NCBI GenBank assembly: GCA_016285355.1
Contig: JAEEQP010000019.1
Coordinates: 1-64,000, forward strand
Length of the DNA: 64,000 nt
Direction of reading: 5' to 3'
From: Bacteroidales bacterium
GTDB lineage: Bacteria; Bacteroidota; Bacteroidia; Bacteroidales; F082
The notes under the pieces were generated by a model, which saw only the letters and a list, made by a program, of their open reading frames with translations, had not been told where the DNA came from and ran no database searches. Shown here piece by piece: positions 36,035 to 45,395 of the stretch; position 1 is the first letter of the stretch; each line of letters starts with the position of its first letter. Made by a program: the position numbers and the translations under genes.

Positions 36035-36931
36035 TTATTTAGGAGAGACTATGGCTTCGGGATAGTAAGTATCAATGACTCTTTTCACGAGCGAAACTTG
36101 CTTGGCACGCTGGCGGGCTTCCTTCTCTGTAGTGTCGTAGCTGTGATTGGCTGCAACAGAGCCACCCGTCTTCAAATATACAGGAGCAGCCACGCGGATG
36201 AAGTCAGGCACCTCATAGTGGCGGATAAAGCCACCGCTTGATTTCGGGTTCTCTGTATGGAGGTCAATGGGTACATTAATGGCGGCACGCATGGCGGCCA
36301 GCATCTGCACCTGAATGTCGCGCACGGGGTTGATGCTGTCGGCACCCAAGGTTTCCAGAACGTGAGCGGAGCAAGGATTGCCGTGACCGCTGTGAGCAGA
36401 AACTTTGAAATGACAATCAGCAGGGATAAAGCCTTTCTTGCGGGCTTCGTTAAGTGCCCATAGCAGACCCTCGTCATAGATGAGGAAGCCGCGCACGCCA
36501 AAGCTGGCACCACGACAAATCTCCTCAATACCACGCACTATCTGTTCCTCTCCACGCAGCCGATAGCCCATACGTTGACCCTCCTCGGTTTTCACCGAAG
36601 CGGATGTGTCGGTAGTGGCACGCGGACCACACGCCAAAACCAGTTGTACATTCCATTTTTTGGCGTATTCCACCATTTTGGAAATATCTTCGTCCGTGAG
36701 AAACATAATTCCTTTGGTCTGAGTCACACGGTGGATTTGTATGCCGTATTCATCCAAAGCCTCAAGCAAGGCCTTCATCGGGCCAGGACCCTGAATGCCG
36801 GGAACTTCGAAACGGTACTGGCCTCCATCGGGAAAGCGTTTCTCTGATGTTGGTAAATCGTACAGGTCTCCGCCTGGCATTCCTATACTCTCAAGAAACG
36901 CACGCGTTTCTGGCATGGTGTAGTATTTCAT
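36035..36931 (-). CDS. TIM-barrel protein resembling U32-peptidase-like enzymes; activity unknown
   Basis: A 298-aa protein. Stretches such as GVRGFLIYDEGLLWALNE, HVLETLGADSINPVRDIQ and INVPIDLHTENPKSSGGFIR read as barrel strands with acidic and His residues (DEG, DLHTEN) at strand ends. Related proteins are commonly labelled peptidase U32, but no peptidase role is implied here. The gene is locked between the beta-helix gene (4-bp overlap) and the C-C lyase (3-bp gap), so it most likely belongs to the same organic-acid chemistry. Confidence 0.6.
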   Translation of the reverse strand: MKYYTMPETRAFLESIGMPGGDLYDLPTSEKRFPDGGQYRFEVPGIQGPGPMKALLEALDEYGIQIHRVTQTKGIMFLTDEDISKMVEYAKKWNVQLVLACGPRATTDTSASVKTEEGQRMGYRLRGEEQIVRGIEEICRGASFGVRGFLIYDEGLLWALNEARKKGFIPADCHFKVSAHSGHGNPCSAHVLETLGADSINPVRDIQVQMLAAMRAAINVPIDLHTENPKSSGGFIRHYEVPDFIRVAAPVYLKTGGSVAANHSYDTTEKEARQRAKQVSLVKRVIDTYYPEAIVSPK

Positions 36932-38649
36932 TTTCTGATTTTTATTTTGTTCTTATATTTCTTTATTTTCGCACCTGCATCCAATACGATGTCATCTTCT
37001 TGAACCGCCACATGGTTAATAGTCATTTTCGGCACCTTTCCATCTTGATCAGGAAGAATATAATTGACTCCTTTCACACAACCATTGTCTGGATCTTCAT
37101 GAGCCTCAAAGCGAATGCTGCCATCAACTATATTGTCACGAATGACGATATTCACATTCGCCCTTTCAATGTCTGATTCTGGAGTGTTGGAACGCTCAAC
37201 ATTTGCGGAACGACGAGAGTCAATGCATCTACTGTTGGCAATGTCTATGATGACATTACCGTAAATCTCAATGTTGTAAGCCCCATCATCACAGAAAATG
37301 CCTCGATTTGACTTCATCCCTGAGAAATCATGGATGTAATTGTATCTGACAATCGAACCTGCATTTTTGGTGGCAATATAGATGGCCCCACCATCCATAA
37401 TGCCATAGTTGTCGATATAGTTGAGATAATCCTGGTCAAAACTCAAATCATTGTTTTCGATAACACCAGCGCAAGGTTGTTTCATCCTGCTTTTGTACCA
37501 AACGCCAGTACTGATACCGTCATAGCCGAAATTAAGAAAAATATTGTCCGAAACACGGTAATCTGTTCCTTGGCATTTTACACAAGGTGTATTGTTCATA
37601 CGCTTTCCCATCGATTTGAAGCTGTTTTTCTCCACTACAGTGTTGGCGCTTTCATTGTTTGACTTGATGCCATAGCTATAACAATCCTCAAACTGATTAT
37701 TGTCTATCTGTACATTCGGTGATGCCGTAACGGAGATTACATTGCCCCGCATACCATAAAAGCCGCATTTGTGAATCCTTATTTTCTTGCATTCAGAGTT
37801 TTGAATGCAAATTGCGGAAGTTGATTCAGCAAAAGCATTGCCTAAAAAACAGATACCTTTGACCTCTACAGAAGAAAACTTGCAGTTTTGGATGGTCAGA
37901 AAATTATGGGTTTTGCCCTCCCATACTGAAGTGACACCATTTGGAAGATGCACTTTCCCATGACTTAAGTGAAGATAGTCCTCTCCGGTCTCAACATTGC
38001 ATAGTTTATAACGAATCTCTTTTTTGCCGAAATTATAGTCATCGTTCACATTGTATCCGCCATAGGAGGATGTTTTCAAGTCATCAGCAATAAAATAGAT
38101 ATAGGGGCCTTCTATATCGTCAATCTTATAAACACTCGACTGATACCAATGAGGGATAAGAATGTATGCGTTGCTGAAATCCGTATTTTTCGGTAAAGTG
38201 TTTTTACATTTAATTTGACAAAGTTTCTTTATAGTATCCAACACCTCAACCAAACCATCAGCATATTGGATGTATGACCAAGTTTCCATATCCTCGGTGC
38301 CACTCATCCAGCTGTTATCCGTAGAAAATGTGCCTTGATATGCATCGCCATCCTGATATTCTCTTCCTTCAGGAATCAAGATAGCGTCTTTGCCTTTGAT
38401 GTGGATTTTCGTATCAGCGGCTGTTATGCCTTTCAATACAATGTGTTTTTCCTTTACAATGTAAGTACCTGGCAACAGCTTTACATAAATATTCTTTTTT
38501 CCAGTCTTTATCGTATTTGTTAACTGTTCCTGTAGCCTATCAAATTCGGTTTGGTTTTTGACAACAACGACTGCATGAGATGTAAATGACAGGGCACCAA
38601 AGAAATAATAGTAAATGGATATTACAACAAATATGAAAAAGCGGAACAT
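36928..38649 (-). CDS. Secreted right-handed beta-helix protein (pectate-lyase-like)
   Basis: A 573-aa protein with an N-terminal signal/anchor (FFIFVVISIYYYFFGALSF) and parallel beta-helix repeats from about 250 to 510, e.g. VQIDNNQFEDCYSYGIKSNN and GSIVRYNYIHDFSGMKSNRG. This fold is used by polysaccharide lyases, epimerases and some sulfatase-linked proteins; an N-terminal domain of about 200 residues resembles those of alginate/chondroitinase-B-like enzymes only in layout. Likely acts outside the membrane on the polymer made by the locus (trimming or editing). Catalytic residues not assigned. Confidence 0.78.
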   Translation of the reverse strand: MFRFFIFVVISIYYYFFGALSFTSHAVVVVKNQTEFDRLQEQLTNTIKTGKKNIYVKLLPGTYIVKEKHIVLKGITAADTKIHIKGKDAILIPEGREYQDGDAYQGTFSTDNSWMSGTEDMETWSYIQYADGLVEVLDTIKKLCQIKCKNTLPKNTDFSNAYILIPHWYQSSVYKIDDIEGPYIYFIADDLKTSSYGGYNVNDDYNFGKKEIRYKLCNVETGEDYLHLSHGKVHLPNGVTSVWEGKTHNFLTIQNCKFSSVEVKGICFLGNAFAESTSAICIQNSECKKIRIHKCGFYGMRGNVISVTASPNVQIDNNQFEDCYSYGIKSNNESANTVVEKNSFKSMGKRMNNTPCVKCQGTDYRVSDNIFLNFGYDGISTGVWYKSRMKQPCAGVIENNDLSFDQDYLNYIDNYGIMDGGAIYIATKNAGSIVRYNYIHDFSGMKSNRGIFCDDGAYNIEIYGNVIIDIANSRCIDSRRSANVERSNTPESDIERANVNIVIRDNIVDGSIRFEAHEDPDNGCVKGVNYILPDQDGKVPKMTINHVAVQEDDIVLDAGAKIKKYKNKIKIRK

Positions 38650-38655
38650 ACAACT

Positions 38656-39585
38656 TTAGTGTATTTTAGCTTTTTTCTTTAAAATCCTGTTGAAATAAAC
38701 GAAAATGATTCTTCGCAATTGAAGTCCATTAAATCCCAATGACAAGTCTATGCTTTTCAAATAATACTTTAAGGCTCTTTTCGTGTTTCTTAAACGATAG
38801 GCTTGCATGTACTTCACATAATTTATGTCCTTTGCATCCAAGGGACGACCGTGAAGCTTCAAGAAAGCAACCAGTTTGTCGTATGTTTCGATATGACTCG
38901 TCTTGGACTCGCTCCTGCTCATGTGGGCACTGACACCAATTTGGGCATAATAGATATTCCCTATCACGGGAATGTAATAATTGTGTTCAGCAAACAATTG
39001 CAATTGACATTCCGAAACAAACTCAACGCTATAGGAGCGACCTTCGCTGACCTTGACAAACTTGTCCAATACTTTTTTGCTATAGCAAGCGCTTCGGTTG
39101 GACAAGAGCTTGCGAAGATACAACTTGACAGGATCATGCTTTTGAATCATGTTGTTTCGGTAAACAACCGATTTTCCGTCGGCATTGATTTGCTTATAAT
39201 CTCCATAGACGCAAAACAGTTCGTTCTTATAGTCTATGTTGTTTTCCTTGACGAATCCTATCACTTGACGGAAATAATCCTGTCCGCATTCGTCATCGCC
39301 CGCAAGCCGATAGATGATATCACCCGTAGGACGCTTCCAAGTTGCTTCTATATTCTCAAAAATACCTATATTACGTTCGTTGCGTACGGGCTTAATCAAA
39401 TCAGGATATTGTTGTGCGTATCGTTGCAGCACATCCCAGGTACCGTCGGGAGAACAATCGTCATTGATACAGATTTCATAGATATAGTCCTTCTGCGAAA
39501 GCAAGGAATCCAAGGCTCTACCCACCAGATTTTCCTGCTTGTAGGTAAGCATTAGGACTGAAATACGCGGAATGTCAGGTAACAT
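38656..39585 (-). CDS. Family 2 glycosyltransferase
   Basis: A 309-aa GT-A enzyme. The donor site starts ISVLMLTYKQENLVGRALDSLL and contains ICINDDCSPDGTWDVL (nucleotide-sugar Asp pair) and AGDDECGQDYF (metal-binding DxD-like). The C-terminal quarter is basic, typical of membrane-peripheral transferases. Adds one sugar of the repeat unit on the cytoplasmic face. Lies 6 bp upstream of the beta-helix gene and 49 bp after the Wzy-like gene. Confidence 0.9.
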   Translation of the reverse strand: MLPDIPRISVLMLTYKQENLVGRALDSLLSQKDYIYEICINDDCSPDGTWDVLQRYAQQYPDLIKPVRNERNIGIFENIEATWKRPTGDIIYRLAGDDECGQDYFRQVIGFVKENNIDYKNELFCVYGDYKQINADGKSVVYRNNMIQKHDPVKLYLRKLLSNRSACYSKKVLDKFVKVSEGRSYSVEFVSECQLQLFAEHNYYIPVIGNIYYAQIGVSAHMSRSESKTSHIETYDKLVAFLKLHGRPLDAKDINYVKYMQAYRLRNTKRALKYYLKSIDLSLGFNGLQLRRIIFVYFNRILKKKAKIH

Positions 39586-39634
39586 GTTTTAAATTTGTGT
39601 TTAAAGGATAGTATTACTGGAGGATAATCGAAAT

Positions 39635-40867
39635 TCATGCAATCCGAAGCTGGAATCGCTTTTTTCTCTTCAAACGGCGTTTCTTTCGTTTTTCTTCTTT
39701 GATCTTCTTTTCCATTTCCAACTTGCCACTCAGTTTCTCAGCATTCATACCGAAATTGTAAATAACCATTGTATAAAGCGAAATAGAGTACACACCATAA
39801 AAACCAGGCCGCTGGTAGAGTGTCAGAACAAAGAAAACAAAAAACGATATCCAAAGTATTTTATTTCGAATCTCACGGAATGAAAGTATAGCAAATCCCA
39901 TCAAATTAAGGAAAACAAAAATAAAACCATGCTTAACGATAATCAGGTTCAATGAAGCAGAATTATTATACTCTTTAGCTACAGCAGAGCCTTCTCCTGT
40001 AAAGAATTCCTTTGTGCCAACAATGGATTCGTAGTGTTCTGCAAGGTCATCTGCATTACGATTGTCGCCAACAAACCAACCCTTATCGGCATCCCATTCA
40101 AAACGACTCCACACAGTATCGTATATATATGGAATATAATAAGATACCAATAAAGCACCAGCAAAAACTGGGACAATCAACCAACGGAATTTCAGTTTGG
40201 TGGAAAACAGCAACACACCCACAACTAAAGCCACATAAAAATAAAATGAAAAAGAAATTAAACCTGCCACTAAGAACACCCAATTCCCCAACTTCTTCAT
40301 ATTCATTTGCTCAGAAACCAAGATTAAACCACATATTGTACCCACCACACCAGGCTCATCGAAAAGAGCACGGAATCGTTTAGACTCTTCGTCCATAGAA
40401 GTCACCATAAACGGATATTTAAGGTATTTGTGGGTTTTAAGATTATTCAAAGGATCTATGATTTCGCCAACACCTGCCAAATCAAATAACCAGAGAATGT
40501 AAACTATTATAGACAGAACAAAAACAACCACCAAAATCGAGCGATATGCCTTATATGCCTTCATTACCAAATCTTTTCTTGTGATTGGGATAATGGCAAA
40601 AGTCATAAAGTTCAACAAAGTAATTATTCCGGAATGGTCAACAAAGACTACCGCCCAAATATATGATGCAGCCAAGAAAAGAAAAATCCAAAAAGTACCT
40701 CTTTCCTTTGAAATATTAGTCACACAAATCAACATCACAAGAATGGTACAAATCGGGCGAATGGTATCTTCAACTGTCCACAAATAAACGGGCATCGTCC
40801 TCAAAAAGACCAATATGCCCAGCATCCATCCTAAGATTATGGTAATATCTATTCGTTTATTTTCCAT
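39635..40867 (-). CDS. wzy: Wzy-like O-antigen/polysaccharide polymerase
   Basis: A 410-aa protein with about ten hydrophobic segments and a long periplasmic loop (about residues 240-295, rich in charged and aromatic residues, ending EFFTGEGSAVAKEYNNSASL), the layout of Wzy polymerases. The basic tail KEEKRKKRRLKRKKR is at the C-terminus. No enzymatic signature can confirm it; identity rests on topology and being the only such protein beside Wzx. The ATG at 40867 (MENKRIDITI) is preferred to a start 120 bp upstream that would overlap the GT61 gene. Confidence 0.75.
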   Translation of the reverse strand: MENKRIDITIILGWMLGILVFLRTMPVYLWTVEDTIRPICTILVMLICVTNISKERGTFWIFLFLAASYIWAVVFVDHSGIITLLNFMTFAIIPITRKDLVMKAYKAYRSILVVVFVLSIIVYILWLFDLAGVGEIIDPLNNLKTHKYLKYPFMVTSMDEESKRFRALFDEPGVVGTICGLILVSEQMNMKKLGNWVFLVAGLISFSFYFYVALVVGVLLFSTKLKFRWLIVPVFAGALLVSYYIPYIYDTVWSRFEWDADKGWFVGDNRNADDLAEHYESIVGTKEFFTGEGSAVAKEYNNSASLNLIIVKHGFIFVFLNLMGFAILSFREIRNKILWISFFVFFVLTLYQRPGFYGVYSISLYTMVIYNFGMNAEKLSGKLEMEKKIKEEKRKKRRLKRKKRFQLRIA

Positions 40868-40889
40868 AAAAATCAAATTAGGTAAGTTT

Positions 40890-42101
40890 TTATTGTCCGA
40901 ACAAGTTTTGTAGATACTGTTCCAACAATTCGGAATTAATTCTATAAAACTTGGTGTGCAATTTTGTTGTATTGTCGTTCCCAGCAAGGAACATGGTGCT
41001 GACCTCCAATGCGGCAGCCAAGGAAGAAAAGCATGTAGTATGATGATGATGCGACACGAACAGCAAGACCTGACATCCTTTTGAACAAAACAACAAATTG
41101 GTAAAAGCAGCCCCAGAGGGACCTATGATGTGTTCTGCTTGATGAAACATACAGGCTTGAGAGGCAATGTCCATTTCACCAGAATAGACGAACTCAAATC
41201 CATACTTATCAAGGATGGGTTTAAGCTCATCTTCATTTATAGTACGTCGGTTGCAATCTTTTCTTGATAAAAAGATTCGTTTGGCAAACGGTACATTATC
41301 CTTATCCTTAGTTGTTGTATCCATTATCCTCGTCCTAAGGTAATCCAATGCCTTCTTGTCGAACGCAAAGGCATGGGAACGGTCGTATGAAATCTCCTTT
41401 CTGTTTGGGATAACCACATTAGGATCAGAAATACAGTATAAATCACCAACTTCATACAACACCCTTGATTGTAAAGGAATGATTTTGCGTACACCTTTGT
41501 TCAACTTTTCAATCACTTCTTTCATCTGTGGGATGCTCAGCACCTGTTCATCTACCAATAACGATATGCTTTTGTCGAAACCAACTAAGTCGATGTAATA
41601 GAACTTAGCCGCCACCTGAAACATGAAATGATAGTAATTGTTGGACATGTTGGAAGCCAAGCAGATGCCTTTTTCGATATACTTCCCTTTTTTGTGAAGA
41701 TAACTATAAAAATATCGGTCGCCGATATGATGAGGCTTTCCGAAAAGCATGAATAGTCCGTTGTCCGTAATATTAGCATTATACAAATCACAGGAAGCCA
41801 ACAAGTCGTACAACATTTTTCGGTCAGAAGTGACCACCACACTTGACCCTCCTATTATCTTCCCATGATGTAGACAAGCCCAATAAGCATCGGGCAAAAC
41901 AAATCGTTCTGTTGGAATTGCATCTTCGCCAAAGTAACATGTCGACATCACCACGGTTTCCCTGCCTGATTCAATGAGGTGATAGCTATCTTTATCATAC
42001 AGTTTGGCATAGGCTTCAAACCGCATGACAGGAGCCAAACGATGGGAAGAAGCAACAATTTCCAGCAATTTGTTTTTGGCTCTATTCCAAGTTCTGCTCA
42101 T
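40890..42101 (-). CDS. Family 61 glycosyltransferase (DUF563)
   Basis: A 403-aa protein matching GT61: GICLASNMSNNYYHFMFQVAAKF, then AKRIFLSRKDCNRRTINEDEL and the closing HQAEHIIGPSGAAFTNLLFC, which is the family's conserved E.I.G.HGA..N-type motif (here GPSGAAFTN). Predicted to add a pentose or hexose to the repeat unit. Overlaps the Wzx gene by 4 bp and precedes Wzy by 22 bp. Confidence 0.85.
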   Translation of the reverse strand: MSRTWNRAKNKLLEIVASSHRLAPVMRFEAYAKLYDKDSYHLIESGRETVVMSTCYFGEDAIPTERFVLPDAYWACLHHGKIIGGSSVVVTSDRKMLYDLLASCDLYNANITDNGLFMLFGKPHHIGDRYFYSYLHKKGKYIEKGICLASNMSNNYYHFMFQVAAKFYYIDLVGFDKSISLLVDEQVLSIPQMKEVIEKLNKGVRKIIPLQSRVLYEVGDLYCISDPNVVIPNRKEISYDRSHAFAFDKKALDYLRTRIMDTTTKDKDNVPFAKRIFLSRKDCNRRTINEDELKPILDKYGFEFVYSGEMDIASQACMFHQAEHIIGPSGAAFTNLLFCSKGCQVLLFVSHHHHTTCFSSLAAALEVSTMFLAGNDNTTKLHTKFYRINSELLEQYLQNLFGQ

Positions 42102-43612
42102 AATTCTTTGTTCTTTCCAGTTTTCTTTTTGATTAACTTGGAGAAAGCTGCTTTTATGTTCATTCGTTGATCCAATTCCTTATAGGAATAATACACAGCT
42201 ACAAACAACATCATCACGCCTATTGCATATTTCCACCAATGTATATTGCCAAAATAAGAAACCATCAAAGCCGTAAAACAAATGGCTGTGCTGGTTAATG
42301 TCAATTTCATGAATCCATTGTCAAATGAAAACCCAAAGCGTTTCTTCGCCACAATAGCCATTATCGCGGTGTAAACTAGATAAACCACGATAATGGCTAC
42401 ACCTATGCCTGTGAAACCGAAAAAGTAGAATCCTATAAACTTACAGGAGAGAGAGATGAAAAAGATGATGATTTCGTTGGTAAGGAATATCTTGGAATCG
42501 CCACGGGCAATGAATGCATAGGAAAGGCACCAACTGATGGCTCTATACAACATGCCAAACATCAAGAATTCCATCATGTGTGTTACCGCATAAAACTTCG
42601 GAGTATATAGAATCCAAATGACTTCCCTGGCAAACACGATGAAGGTAACCAACAGAGGGGTCAATAATAGTACCACCATCTCCATTTGCTTGTTGATGGT
42701 TTTCACTTGTTCTTCATTATTACCATTGATAGCAGACAAACGTGGTACGTAATCCGTAGTCATTGCCGACAAAATGAGAAACACGTATGAATTGGCAATA
42801 GTAATGGCCGCCGAATACAACCCCACAGCTTCCACCGATTGCACACGTGATATGATGACATTCATCAAATAAGAAGATGCATTGCTAATCAAACCGCCCA
42901 AAGCAATCACAAACCCAACCGTCAACATGTCTTTTCCATTTTTCCAATATTCCTTTATGGACAATTTTACTTTTTCATAATGTATCTTTCTTGAATAAAT
43001 AGTGGTCAAAATCAAAGTTATCAATGATGCGATAATCAAGGCTGGAACGATACCTTTTTCCCTGAAGAAATAGTATAAAGGCAGCGTAAGCACAAGGCTC
43101 AATACATGTCCAATCAGGTTCGCTTTGGCCATGTCCTTGTAATGGAACGTGCCTTGCATGAGCGCAATCTGCCCGACGTTGATTTGCAAAAACACCAACA
43201 TAATGGACAGTATCCTAAAAGCTGCGGTATACTCCCTGTTCCCAAACGCAAACTGGCTCAACGAACCCGCAAATGCCAATACCAAAAAGGCTCCCAACAA
43301 GCCTGTGGTCCATACCAATCCTCTTACAGTAGTGATGGTGACATTAATTTTATCTTGGTCTTGTTCATGATATGACTTTGCCACATCACGAACAGCACTG
43401 GTATGCAAACCACATCCTGTAATACGGTTCACGGTATCTGTAGTCGATTTCAGCAAATTGCTGATACCCATACCTGTGGGCCCAATCAAAACAGCTATTG
43501 CTTTCGATTGGAGAATCGAGATAAAAATGTTGATCAACTTGACTCCACCGAACAAAGCGATGGCTTTGAAAATACCACCGTAAGAATTATGGTTTTTTGT
43601 TGTCTCAGCCAA
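42098..43612 (-). CDS. wzx: Wzx-type polysaccharide flippase (MATE/MVF superfamily)
   Basis: A 504-aa protein with 12-14 membrane helices in the PST/oligosaccharide-flippase pattern: IFKAIALFGGVKLINIFISIL and VLIGPTGMGISNLLKSTTD at the N-terminus are typical of the RfbX/Wzx group. It moves the undecaprenyl-linked repeat unit across the inner membrane. Lies 4 bp downstream of the aminotransferase gene and overlaps the GT61 start. Confidence 0.9.
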   Translation of the reverse strand: MAETTKNHNSYGGIFKAIALFGGVKLINIFISILQSKAIAVLIGPTGMGISNLLKSTTDTVNRITGCGLHTSAVRDVAKSYHEQDQDKINVTITTVRGLVWTTGLLGAFLVLAFAGSLSQFAFGNREYTAAFRILSIMLVFLQINVGQIALMQGTFHYKDMAKANLIGHVLSLVLTLPLYYFFREKGIVPALIIASLITLILTTIYSRKIHYEKVKLSIKEYWKNGKDMLTVGFVIALGGLISNASSYLMNVIISRVQSVEAVGLYSAAITIANSYVFLILSAMTTDYVPRLSAINGNNEEQVKTINKQMEMVVLLLTPLLVTFIVFAREVIWILYTPKFYAVTHMMEFLMFGMLYRAISWCLSYAFIARGDSKIFLTNEIIIFFISLSCKFIGFYFFGFTGIGVAIIVVYLVYTAIMAIVAKKRFGFSFDNGFMKLTLTSTAICFTALMVSYFGNIHWWKYAIGVMMLFVAVYYSYKELDQRMNIKAAFSKLIKKKTGKNKEL

Positions 43613-43616
43613 TGTT

Positions 43617-44717
43617 TCAGAATTTATTGATCAAATTGACCACTTGTTTTACTTCATCTATGGTGATGCTTGGTCCAATAGGCAAGCTTAACTCATGTTC
43701 CGCTATGTATTCCGTGATGGGCAAGCTTATTTCATTCCATGCCTTATAACACTCCTGTTTGTGAGGAGGTATAGGATAATGGATGATAGTGCCAACACCA
43801 TTTTTCTCTAAATAATCATGAAGTTCGTCACGCTTTTCACAGAGAATAGGGAACAGATGATAGACATTTTGGGCATCTGGCAATCTATCTGGCAAAGTAA
43901 CAAGAGGATTGTTGATGTGGTCATAATAGTAATTGGCCACCATTTTCCGATGGGCATTATCTTCAACCAAATAATTCAGCTTCACATCTAATACAGCGGC
44001 TTGGATTTCATCCAAACGGCTGTTACGGCCAGTGTATTTGAATACATACTTTTTCTGCGAGCCATAGTTGGCCAAGGTACGTACTGCTTCCGCCAAAGCA
44101 TTATCACTGGTAGTCACAGCACCGCCATCACCTAAAGCGCCAAGGTTTTTTCCCGGATAGAATGAATGACCTGCTGCATCACCAATGGAACCTGTTATGC
44201 GGCCATCAGTGTGCTTGCAGCCGTGAGCTTGAGCGTTATCTTCAATAAGTTTCAAGTTGTATTTCTTGCACAATGCGCCAATTTTTTCAGTGTATGCATT
44301 GCGACCATAGAGATGAACGATGCAAACGGCTTTCGTTTTGTCCGTTATTCTTTCCTCTATTTTGTCATCATCAATCTCCATGGTGTTTAATTTGGGCTCA
44401 ACAAGAACAGGCTTTAATCCGTTTTCAGTGATGGCGAGAATGGTAGCAATATATGTGTTGGCCGGAACGATTACCTCATCGCCTAGTTGCATTACACCTA
44501 ATTCGACATAAGCACGGAAAATCCATATCAAAGCATCCAAGCCGTTGGCACACCCGATAGTATGTTTCGTACCAATGAACTTCGAATAGTTTTGTTCAAA
44601 TTTTTCATTTTCTTTGCCTTGCAGGTACCAACCACTGTTCACCACTCGGGTGACGGCAGCATTAATTTCGTCACCATGAAGTGCGGTGACATCTTTTAAG
44701 GACAGGAAAGGTATCAT
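43617..44717 (-). CDS. fdtB: DegT/DnrJ/EryC1 sugar aminotransferase (FdtB/QdtB-like)
   Basis: A 366-aa PLP enzyme. The PLP lysine sits in GHSFYPGKNLGALGDGGAV; VNSGWYLQGKENEKFE, GCANGLDALIWIFRAY and SQKKYVFKYTGRNSRLDEIQAAVLDVKL are the standard DegT motifs, and this layout resembles 3-aminotransferases (FdtB/QdtB/DesV). With the FdtA-like ketoisomerases and the acyltransferase it predicts dTDP-3-amino-3,6-dideoxyhexose synthesis. The symbol is functional inference; Fuc3N and Qui3N versions cannot be separated by eye. Confidence 0.82.
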   Translation of the reverse strand: MIPFLSLKDVTALHGDEINAAVTRVVNSGWYLQGKENEKFEQNYSKFIGTKHTIGCANGLDALIWIFRAYVELGVMQLGDEVIVPANTYIATILAITENGLKPVLVEPKLNTMEIDDDKIEERITDKTKAVCIVHLYGRNAYTEKIGALCKKYNLKLIEDNAQAHGCKHTDGRITGSIGDAAGHSFYPGKNLGALGDGGAVTTSDNALAEAVRTLANYGSQKKYVFKYTGRNSRLDEIQAAVLDVKLNYLVEDNAHRKMVANYYYDHINNPLVTLPDRLPDAQNVYHLFPILCEKRDELHDYLEKNGVGTIIHYPIPPHKQECYKAWNEISLPITEYIAEHELSLPIGPSITIDEVKQVVNLINKF

Positions 44718-44732
44718 ATGTAATTGATTTAA

Positions 44733-45395
44733 TTATTCTCTACTCATCGGTTTCAAAAACTTCGCTGGTGTACCCGCCCAGATTTCGCCTTCAGGGACAT
44801 TATGGGTTCCAAGAGCGTTGGCAGCCACCATGGAATACTTTCCAACTACCTTATAGGCAATAATTGTAGCACCCACTGCCATATCTGAGCAATATTCAAG
44901 CCGTGAGTAACCTGTCATAATCGTTCCAACCGAGCAGTGGCAAATGTCGTCAACCCAAGTATCATGGCCAATGCAACAGTTCGCCATAATAAGACTACAT
45001 TTTCCAATATGGGCATTAGGGCCAATGTAACAATTGTACATCACAAAGGCACCTGGACAAATGGTTGCACCTTTACCAATGAAAGCAGACTTGTGAATGA
45101 TGGTCGCGAGCCGGTCTTCAGGTAGATTAATCGCTTCAAACATCTCCGCCGTTTTATAGTTTCTGCCTACCAAGTGGATAGCCCAACTGAAATAATAGTC
45201 CGTGGTCTCCAACAAATGCGGGATATCCTTAATCTTACCGATAACGGAGAATCCATCCACTTCTGTTTCAAAATCGTTGATAAATCCAGCAACTTCCCAT
45301 TCAAGGTCGCCATAACGATTGCGGTTGTCTTCGATGGCAGAAGCAATGACACCTCCATTACCTTCACCTCCAATAATAATTACTTTCTTACTCAT
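44733..45395 (-). CDS. Left-handed beta-helix sugar N-acyltransferase (PglD/FdtC-like)
   Basis: A 220-aa NeuD/PglD-type acyltransferase: an N-terminal Rossmann-like part (VIIIGGEGNGGVIASAIEDN) and hexapeptide repeats from about 100 (KSAFIGKGATICPGAFVMYN, YIGPNAHIGKCSLIMANCC) with a candidate catalytic His in CIGHDTWVDDICH. It likely acylates the 3-amino group made by the adjacent aminotransferase. Given the nearby MaoC/CitE pair, the acyl group may not be plain acetyl. The start overlaps the previous gene by 8 bp. Confidence 0.83.
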   Translation of the reverse strand: MSKKVIIIGGEGNGGVIASAIEDNRNRYGDLEWEVAGFINDFETEVDGFSVIGKIKDIPHLLETTDYYFSWAIHLVGRNYKTAEMFEAINLPEDRLATIIHKSAFIGKGATICPGAFVMYNCYIGPNAHIGKCSLIMANCCIGHDTWVDDICHCSVGTIMTGYSRLEYCSDMAVGATIIAYKVVGKYSMVAANALGTHNVPEGEIWAGTPAKFLKPMSRE